DNA of 10,938 nucleotides, from assembly GCA_011390035.1 (NCBI GenBank), contig JAABTE010000063.1, positions 1 to 10,938 of the forward strand, written 5' to 3'. This document shows, in pieces, positions 1 to 4,925 of the stretch (its first letter is position 1; every line of letters starts with the position of its first letter). The DNA comes from Desulfobacteraceae bacterium. GTDB taxonomy: Bacteria > Desulfobacterota > Desulfobacteria > Desulfobacterales > JAABSP01. Below the pieces are notes generated by a model that was given only the letters and a program-made list of their open reading frames with translations, searched no databases and was not told where the DNA came from. The translations under genes were made by a program, and so were the position numbers.

Positions 1-1
1 C

Positions 2-1312
2 CAGAAACTTAAGTGGCTGATGTTCTTCAGGGTGCTTTTTTCCACCCTGCTGCTGGGCTCCACCGCCATTTTGCAACTGGGGCGCGCGTCCTCTCCGTTC
101 CTCACCCCCCTTTTGCTGCTTTATGGCCTCATCGGCGGGATCTTCGTTCTTTCCTTCATCTATTCGGTACTCATTTACCGGGCTCGCCGGCTGGCGTTGT
201 TCGCCTATGTTCAGATCGCCGGAGACACCCTCGCCGTCACCCTGATCATCTTTCTCACCGGCAGCTTTTCCAGTCTCTTTTCCTTTCTGTATCTCGTGGT
301 GATCATCTACGCCAGCATGCTGATCCATCGCCGGGGCGCCATGGTGATGGCGGTGTTGAGCATCCTCCAGTACGGGTTGATGATCGATCTTGAGTTCTAT
401 GGCCTGCTGACGCCCTACGGCCTTGAAAAGGGGCTGGCCATCGCCGATTTCACGGCCGGGCAGGTGCTGTACAAGATCCTGGCCATGATCATGGCATGTT
501 TCGCCGTGGCCTTTCTCAGCGGGCTGCTTTCCGAGCAGGCCCGGCGCACCCGGCGGGAGCTTTCCATCATGGAGTCCCATGTCAAGCGGGTGGAGAAGAT
601 GGCCGCCGTGGGGGAGATGGCCGCCGGGCTGGCCCATGAGATCAAGAACCCGCTGGCCTCCCTGCGGGGCGCCATCCAGATGCTCAGGGACGGGCTGCCA
701 AAGGATGATGACAACATCATGCTCATGCAAATCATCCTGCGGGAGGCGGATCGGCTCAACGCCCTGGTGCAGGATTTTCTGATGTTCGCCCGGCCCCCGG
801 CGGGGCGCTCCCAGCCGGTTCGGCTGGCCGGAGCGGTGTCGGAGATTGTGGCCCTGTTCGAGCGCGACGCCGGGGGGGAGGCAGGGCTGGTAATTGACGT
901 CCGGATACCGGAGGACCTGTGGATCGAGATGGACCCGGCCCACCTGCGGCAGATTGTGTGGAACCTGCTGCTCAACGCCGGGGAGGCCATCGATATGGAC
1001 GGGGCCGCATCCGGCCGCATCGAGATCAGCGCATGGCGCCAGAAGCCCCAAAGGGTCGTGATGTCGGTTTCGGACAACGGCCGGGGCATGGACGCCGAAA
1101 CCCTTGCCGGCATCTTCGATCCGTTTTTTACCACCAAGCCCAACGGCACCGGGCTGGGCCTGTCCATTGTCCATCGGATCATCGAATCCTATGAAAGCTG
1201 GCTGGATGTGGAGAGCCGGCCCGGGGAAGGCGCCCGCTTTCTGCTGGGTCTCAAGGCCGCCGAGGCCGCCGCCGGCGCCGGGGATCGCCCGGACCGCGCG
1301 ATGGGCGCTTGA
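2..1312 (+). CDS. PilS-like membrane sensor histidine kinase (5' end cut by window)
   Basis: This is a two-component sensor kinase that autophosphorylates on histidine and passes the phosphate to a response regulator. The N-terminal ~185 residues are strongly hydrophobic, with about six membrane helices as in PilS-type kinases. The H-box GLAHEIKNPLASLRG follows, with the phosphoacceptor His at bases 635-637. Next come an N-box (LRQIVWNLLLNAGEA), a G1 box (SDNGRGMD), an F box (IFDPFFTTK) and a G2 box (GTGLGLSIVHRI), so the HATPase domain looks complete. The frame is open to the left edge and reads QKLKWL before the ATG at 20. That ATG has no Shine-Dalgarno sequence, so the true start is probably outside the window. 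There is no sensor domain beyond the membrane block. No response regulator follows; panC does, so a partner must lie upstream or elsewhere. The kinase assignment is firm; PilS itself is only a resemblance. Confidence 0.9.
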   Translation, partial: QKLKWLMFFRVLFSTLLLGSTAILQLGRASSPFLTPLLLLYGLIGGIFVLSFIYSVLIYRARRLALFAYVQIAGDTLAVTLIIFLTGSFSSLFSFLYLVVIIYASMLIHRRGAMVMAVLSILQYGLMIDLEFYGLLTPYGLEKGLAIADFTAGQVLYKILAMIMACFAVAFLSGLLSEQARRTRRELSIMESHVKRVEKMAAVGEMAAGLAHEIKNPLASLRGAIQMLRDGLPKDDDNIMLMQIILREADRLNALVQDFLMFARPPAGRSQPVRLAGAVSEIVALFERDAGGEAGLVIDVRIPEDLWIEMDPAHLRQIVWNLLLNAGEAIDMDGAASGRIEISAWRQKPQRVVMSVSDNGRGMDAETLAGIFDPFFTTKPNGTGLGLSIVHRIIESYESWLDVESRPGEGARFLLGLKAAEAAAGAGDRPDRAMGA

Positions 1313-1337
1313 CATTCGGAACGATCTGATTTAAAAA
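1309..1337 (+). promoter_or_regulatory. Putative sigma70 promoter for panC-metK-ahcY
   Basis: A perfect -35 hexamer TTGACA (1309-1314) overlaps the kinase stop codon. It is followed after 17 bp by TAAAAA (1332-1337), which matches the -10 consensus at four of six positions. Transcription would start near 1344, leaving a leader of about 20 nt before panC. The surrounding bases are AT-rich compared with the neighbouring coding DNA. The call rests on sequence match only. Confidence 0.4.
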
Positions 1338-1364
1338 TCCGCATTTTAAAAGGGAATCGCAAGC

Positions 1365-2210
1365 ATGAAAGTCATTGAAACCATCGCTGAAATGCAGGCC
1401 CACGCCGATACGATCCGCATGGGCGGCGGACGCATCGCCCTGGTGCCCACCATGGGGTACCTGCACGCGGGGCATCTGTCGCTTGCGGCCATTGGCGGTC
1501 GTCACGCCGATAACGTGGTGATGAGCATCTTTGTCAATCCCGCGCAGTTCGGACCGGGAGAGGATCTGGATGCCTACCCCCGAAATTTCGAGCGGGACCG
1601 GTCCATGGCGGCCGACGCAGGGGTGGATGTGATCTTCGCCCCGCCCGCCTCGGAGATCTATCCGGACGGGTATCAGACCCACGTCGTCCTGGCGGAGCTG
1701 CCCGGCCATCTCTGCGGGCGCTCCCGGCCCACCCATTTCAGGGGGGTGGCCACGGTGGTGACCAAGCTGTTTAACATCGTCAAGCCCCACGTGGCGGTCT
1801 TCGGCCGGAAGGATTACCAGCAACTGCTGGTGGTGCGGCGGCTCGTTCGGGATCTGAATTTCGACATCCGGATCATCGGCGGCCAGATCGTCCGGGAGGC
1901 CGACGGCCTGGCCATGAGTTCCAGAAACGCCTACCTGGACCCCAGGCGGCGCCACAGCGCCCTGTCCCTTTCCCGGGCCCTTGAAAAGGCCCGGGAAATG
2001 GTTCGATCGGGCGTTGCCGATCCGGCCCGGGTGATCGGCGCGGCGGAGGCCGAGATCCGCTCCTGTCCGGACACGGTCATCGACTACATCGAGATCCGGG
2101 ACGCCGAGACCCTCGGGCCGGTGGAGACCATCGACCGCCCCGCGCTGATGGCCCTGGCGGTGAAGGTGGGAAAGCCTCGGCTGATCGACAATTGCATTTT
2201 GACGCCCTGA
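1365..2210 (+). CDS. panC: Pantothenate synthetase
   Basis: PanC joins pantoate and beta-alanine using ATP, through a pantoyl-adenylate intermediate, giving pantothenate (vitamin B5) for coenzyme A; it is cytoplasmic. The 281 residues match the usual family length of about 280. Visible signatures are VPTMGYLHAGHLSL with the nucleotide-binding HAGH at residues 34-37, SIFVNPAQFGPGEDLDAYPR for substrate binding, VFGRKDYQQL, and AMSSRNAYL at 183-191 (the KMSKS-like loop). The start is supported by AGGGA at 1351-1355, nine bases upstream. The other pantothenate genes (panB, panD) are not in the window. It lies 52 bp after the kinase gene and 45 bp before metK on the same strand, which suggests one transcript with metK and ahcY. 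Confidence 0.96.
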   Translation: MKVIETIAEMQAHADTIRMGGGRIALVPTMGYLHAGHLSLAAIGGRHADNVVMSIFVNPAQFGPGEDLDAYPRNFERDRSMAADAGVDVIFAPPASEIYPDGYQTHVVLAELPGHLCGRSRPTHFRGVATVVTKLFNIVKPHVAVFGRKDYQQLLVVRRLVRDLNFDIRIIGGQIVREADGLAMSSRNAYLDPRRRHSALSLSRALEKAREMVRSGVADPARVIGAAEAEIRSCPDTVIDYIEIRDAETLGPVETIDRPALMALAVKVGKPRLIDNCILTP

Positions 2211-2255
2211 CCCGTTTTTTTTCCGATCATACCTTTTATCAGAGGAGAACTCCCA

Positions 2256-3419
2256 ATGGGTAATGAGACTTATCTTTTTACCTCCGAATCGGTGACCGAG
2301 GGACACCCGGACAAGGTGGCCGACGCCGTTTCGGACAGCATCCTGGACGCCATCATGGCCCAGGACAGGAACTGCCGGGTGGCCTGCGAAACCCTGGTGA
2401 CCACTGGCCTTGCCTTCATCGCGGGCGAGATCACCACGGACTGTTACGTCGATATGCCCCATGTGGCCCGCGAAACCATCCGGGACATCGGCTACCATTC
2501 CTCCCAGATGGGCTTTGACTGGCAGACATGCTCGGTGATCACCAGCATCGACCAGCAGTCCCCGGACATCGCCCAGGGCACCACCGCCAAGATGGGCATG
2601 GACCAGGGGGCGGGGGACCAGGGGCTGATGTTCGGCTTTGCCTGCGACGAGACGCCGGAGATGATGCCCATGCCCATCATCTTCGCCCACAAGCTGTGCC
2701 AGCGGCTGACCACGGTGCGCAAGAACGGCGCCCTGGACTTTCTGCGGCCGGACGGCAAGTCCCAGGTGACCATCGAGTATGAAAACGGCGCCCCCAGGCG
2801 GGTGGACACGGTGGTGATCGCGGCCCAGCACAAGCCGGACGTGAGCCATGCCGACCTGAAGGAGGCCATCATCGAGGAGGTGATCAAGAAGGTGATTCCC
2901 CGGAACATGGTGGACGGTGACACCCGATATTACATCAACGCCACGGGCCGGTTCGTCATCGGCGGGCCCATGGGCGACTGTGGCCTCACCGGCCGGAAGA
3001 TCATCGTTGACACCTATGGCGGCCAGGGCAGCCACGGCGGCGGATGCTTCTCCGGAAAGGATCCGTCCAAGGTGGACCGCAGCGGTTCCTACATGGCCCG
3101 CCACATCGCCAAGAATGTCGTGGCCGCCGGCGTTGCCAAAAAATGCGAGGTTCAGATCGCCTACGCCATCGGCGTGGCCCGGCCGGTTTCCGTGCTGGTG
3201 GATCTGATGGGCACCGGCAAGATTCCGCATCGTCGGGTCCGGGATATCGTGACCGAGGTGTTTGACCTGCGGCCCCGGGCCATCATCGAATACCTGGACC
3301 TTCTGCGCCCCATCTACCGCAAGACGGCAGCCTATGGCCACTTCGGAAGAACCGAGCCGGAGTTTACCTGGGAGCACACCAACATGGCCGACGTCATCCG
3401 GGAAAAGGCCGGTATTTAA
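2256..3419 (+). CDS. metK: S-adenosylmethionine synthetase
   Basis: MetK makes S-adenosylmethionine from methionine and ATP, releasing phosphate and diphosphate; it is a cytoplasmic tetramer of similar subunits in known cases. The 387 residues fit the bacterial family (about 385). Visible signatures are TEGHPDK at residues 14-20 (ATP and metal site), GAGDQGLMFGFACDET from 118 (the family signature), and GGGCFSGKDPSKVDRSGSY near 261-279 with Lys268 in the SGKDP loop. Many homologues have Ala where this protein has Cys in GGGCFSG. The start ATG has a good Shine-Dalgarno, AGAGGAGA, at 2241-2248. The 45-bp gap from panC is too short for a SAM riboswitch. The direct neighbour ahcY removes the by-product of SAM-dependent methylation, so the pair forms part of the methyl cycle. 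Confidence 0.97.
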   Translation: MGNETYLFTSESVTEGHPDKVADAVSDSILDAIMAQDRNCRVACETLVTTGLAFIAGEITTDCYVDMPHVARETIRDIGYHSSQMGFDWQTCSVITSIDQQSPDIAQGTTAKMGMDQGAGDQGLMFGFACDETPEMMPMPIIFAHKLCQRLTTVRKNGALDFLRPDGKSQVTIEYENGAPRRVDTVVIAAQHKPDVSHADLKEAIIEEVIKKVIPRNMVDGDTRYYINATGRFVIGGPMGDCGLTGRKIIVDTYGGQGSHGGGCFSGKDPSKVDRSGSYMARHIAKNVVAAGVAKKCEVQIAYAIGVARPVSVLVDLMGTGKIPHRRVRDIVTEVFDLRPRAIIEYLDLLRPIYRKTAAYGHFGRTEPEFTWEHTNMADVIREKAGI

Positions 3420-3438
3420 TCCCGGTTTTTACTAAAAA

Positions 3439-3444
3439 AAAGGA
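3439..3444 (+). promoter_or_regulatory. Ribosome binding site deciding the ahcY start
   Basis: AAAGGA within an A-rich run directly abuts the first in-frame ATG at 3445, so that ATG cannot use it. The second in-frame ATG at 3457 is 12 bases downstream and starts the conserved family N-terminus MEYDVKDMGLAD. The later ATG is therefore preferred, although 12 bases is slightly long for a spacer. Confidence 0.55.
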
Positions 3445-3456
3445 ATGCGAACCAAA

Positions 3457-4713
3457 ATGGAATACGATGTCAAGGATATGGGCCTGGCCGATCAGGGCGC
3501 GGGCCGGATCGAATGGGCCACTCAGAGCATGCCGGTGCTGAACCGCATCCGGAAGCGCTTCGCCGATGAGCGCCCCCTGGCCGGGGCCACCCTGGCCGCC
3601 TGCCTGCATGTGACCACCGAGACCGCCGCCCTGATGCGAACCCTGGCCGCCGGCGGCGCCAGGGTGCTGCTGTGCGCCTCCAACCCCTTGAGTACCCAGG
3701 ACGACGTGGCCGCCGCCCTGGTGAAAAACGACGCCATCCCGGTGTTTGCCATCAAGGGCGAGGATCACGAAACCTATTACCGCCACATCAACGCGGTGCT
3801 GGACGCAAAGCCCCAGTACACCATGGATGATGGCGCGGACCTGGTCTCCACCCTCCACTCGGATCGGTCGGAACTGGTGGGCGGCGTGAAGGGCGGCACC
3901 GAGGAGACCACCACCGGCATCATCCGGTTAAAAAGCATGGCCGCGGACGGGGCGCTCAAGTACCCCATCATCGCCGTCAACGACGCCCGCACAAAACACT
4001 TTTTCGACAACCGCTACGGCACCGGCCAGAGTACCATCGACGGCATCATCCGCGCCACCAACCGGCTGCTGGCCGGTTCCATCTTCGTGGTGTGCGGATA
4101 CGGCTGGTGCGGCCGGGGGCTGGCCATGCGGGCCCGGGGGATGGGGGCCAACGTGATCGTCACCGAGGTGGATCCCACCGCGGCCCTCGAGGCGGTGATG
4201 GACGGCTTTTCCGTGATGCCCATGGACGAGGCGGCCCGGGCGGGCCACTTTTTCTGCACCGTCACCGGCAACATCAACGTCATCCGCAAGGATCATTTCG
4301 CGATGATGCGGGATGGCGCCATCGTGGCCAACTCAGGCCACTTCAACGTGGAGCTGGACCTTGAGGGGCTGGCGGCAATCACCCGGTCCCGGCGGGTCAT
4401 CCGGCCCTTTGTCGAGGAGTACGCGCTGGAAAACGGCCGCAGCGTCAACGTGCTGGGGGAGGGCCGGCTGGTCAACCTGGCCGCCGCGGAGGGGCATCCG
4501 TCCAGCGTGATGGACATGAGCTTTGCCAACCAGGCCCTGGGGATGGAATACCTGATCCAATCCGGCGCCGGCCTCGAAAACCGGGTTTATCCGGTGCCCG
4601 AGGCCATCGACCGCCGGATCGCCCAGGAGAAGCTGGCGGCCATGGAGGTTAATATCGACCGGCTCACGCCGGAGCAGGAGAAGTATCTGGCATCCTGGAA
4701 CATGGGCACGTAA
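3457..4713 (+). CDS. ahcY: S-adenosylhomocysteine hydrolase (adenosylhomocysteinase), short form
   Basis: AhcY reversibly splits S-adenosylhomocysteine into adenosine and homocysteine with tightly bound NAD. It relieves product inhibition of methyltransferases and returns homocysteine to methionine synthesis. From the chosen start the protein has 418 residues, the size of the short bacterial/archaeal form rather than the ~470-residue form with an internal insert. Visible signatures are CASNPLSTQDDVAAAL, MDDGADLVSTLHS, GGTEETTTGIIRL, NDARTKHFFDNRYGTGQS, the NAD-binding glycine motif GYGWCGRG at residues 214-221, TGNINVIRKDHF, and NSGHFNVELDL. The C-terminal stretch LTPEQEKYLASW is typical of the short form. 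An upstream ATG at 3445 would add MRTK but has no usable ribosome site. It lies 37 bp after metK and is probably co-transcribed with it. No SAH riboswitch fits in the gap. Confidence 0.96.
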   Translation: MEYDVKDMGLADQGAGRIEWATQSMPVLNRIRKRFADERPLAGATLAACLHVTTETAALMRTLAAGGARVLLCASNPLSTQDDVAAALVKNDAIPVFAIKGEDHETYYRHINAVLDAKPQYTMDDGADLVSTLHSDRSELVGGVKGGTEETTTGIIRLKSMAADGALKYPIIAVNDARTKHFFDNRYGTGQSTIDGIIRATNRLLAGSIFVVCGYGWCGRGLAMRARGMGANVIVTEVDPTAALEAVMDGFSVMPMDEAARAGHFFCTVTGNINVIRKDHFAMMRDGAIVANSGHFNVELDLEGLAAITRSRRVIRPFVEEYALENGRSVNVLGEGRLVNLAAAEGHPSSVMDMSFANQALGMEYLIQSGAGLENRVYPVPEAIDRRIAQEKLAAMEVNIDRLTPEQEKYLASWNMGT

Positions 4714-4745
4714 TCCGCCCGCTTTTCCGTCGGAATGAATACCGC

Positions 4746-4773
4746 GTCCCGGCCGCCCGTCGGCGGCTGGGAC
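4746..4773. other. Strong 12-bp stem-loop downstream of ahcY
   Basis: GTCCCGGCCGCC (4746-4757) pairs with GGCGGCTGGGAC (4762-4773) across a CGTC tetraloop, with a single G-U wobble. This is the strongest inverted repeat I found in the non-coding DNA. It begins 32 bp after the ahcY stop. No T-run follows on either strand, so it is not a classical Rho-independent terminator. It could protect the 3' end of the panC-metK-ahcY message, or assist termination together with the T-tract at 4826-4831. Confidence 0.7.
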
Positions 4774-4778
4774 ATGAA

Positions 4779-4831
4779 GCCCCGGCGGCCTCCCATGAGC
4801 ATTTTACCCTTGACACTTCGGGGCGTTTTTT
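4779..4831 (+). terminator. Possible terminator: GC arm plus T6 tract
   Basis: GCCCCG (4779-4784) can pair with CGGGGC (4819-4824), which is followed by one G and then six T (4826-4831). The 34-nt loop is long for a Rho-independent terminator, so this is a weak call. It would separate the ahcY transcript from the cyclase gene. Confidence 0.3.
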
Positions 4832-4855
4832 CTTACTTATTGAACCAGTCGCGTT

Positions 4856-4885
4856 TTTGGCGGCTTGCCCGCCTTCCGTCAACCC
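4856..4885 (+). repeat. Left copy of a split direct repeat flanking the cyclase gene
   Basis: TTTGGCGGCTT (4856-4866) and CCGTCAACCC (4876-4885) occur here separated by nine bases, GCCCGCCTT. The same two blocks occur joined, without the nine bases, at 7367-7387 just after the cyclase stop codon. The extra nine bases look like a degenerate second copy of the preceding GGCGGCTT. The repeat lies 40 bp before the cyclase start. Confidence 0.6.
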
Positions 4886-4914
4886 ATCGGCGCCCGATTC
4901 GGCGGTCCCGGTTC

Positions 4915-4920
4915 AAGGAG
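4915..4920 (+). promoter_or_regulatory. Ribosome binding site deciding the cyclase start
   Basis: AAGGAG lies five bases before the ATG at 4926. The frame is open further upstream to another ATG at 4857, but that one has no ribosome site and its extra 23 residues show no domain. The zinc ribbon begins right after the ATG at 4926, so 4926 is the start. Confidence 0.85.
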
Positions 4921-4925
4921 ACCAG

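Noticed and set aside
2211..2255. SAM riboswitch upstream of metK, or a terminator at the T8 run 2215-2222
   Set aside because: 45 bp is too short for a known SAM riboswitch, and no GC-rich stem precedes the T-run.
1251..3377. 708-residue open frame on the minus strand opposite panC and metK
   Set aside because: It is a codon-bias shadow: the plus strand holds two certain enzymes, while the minus frame is His/Gly/Asp-rich, spans the gap between two genes and matches no family.
3420..3456. SAH riboswitch upstream of ahcY, or a terminator at CCGG...CCGG-TTTTT
   Set aside because: 37 bp is too short for an SAH riboswitch. The possible stem is only four perfect base pairs and starts inside the metK stop region.
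4810..4839. Promoter for the cyclase gene starting at TTGACA (4810-4815)
   Set aside because: The -35 match is perfect, but no -10 hexamer better than two of six positions lies 16-19 bp downstream, so I do not call a promoter, although one may exist.
4857..4925. N-terminal extension of the cyclase from the ATG at 4857
   Set aside because: It has no ribosome site and no domain, and it overlaps the flanking repeat; the AAGGAG-supported ATG at 4926 fits the zinc ribbon start.
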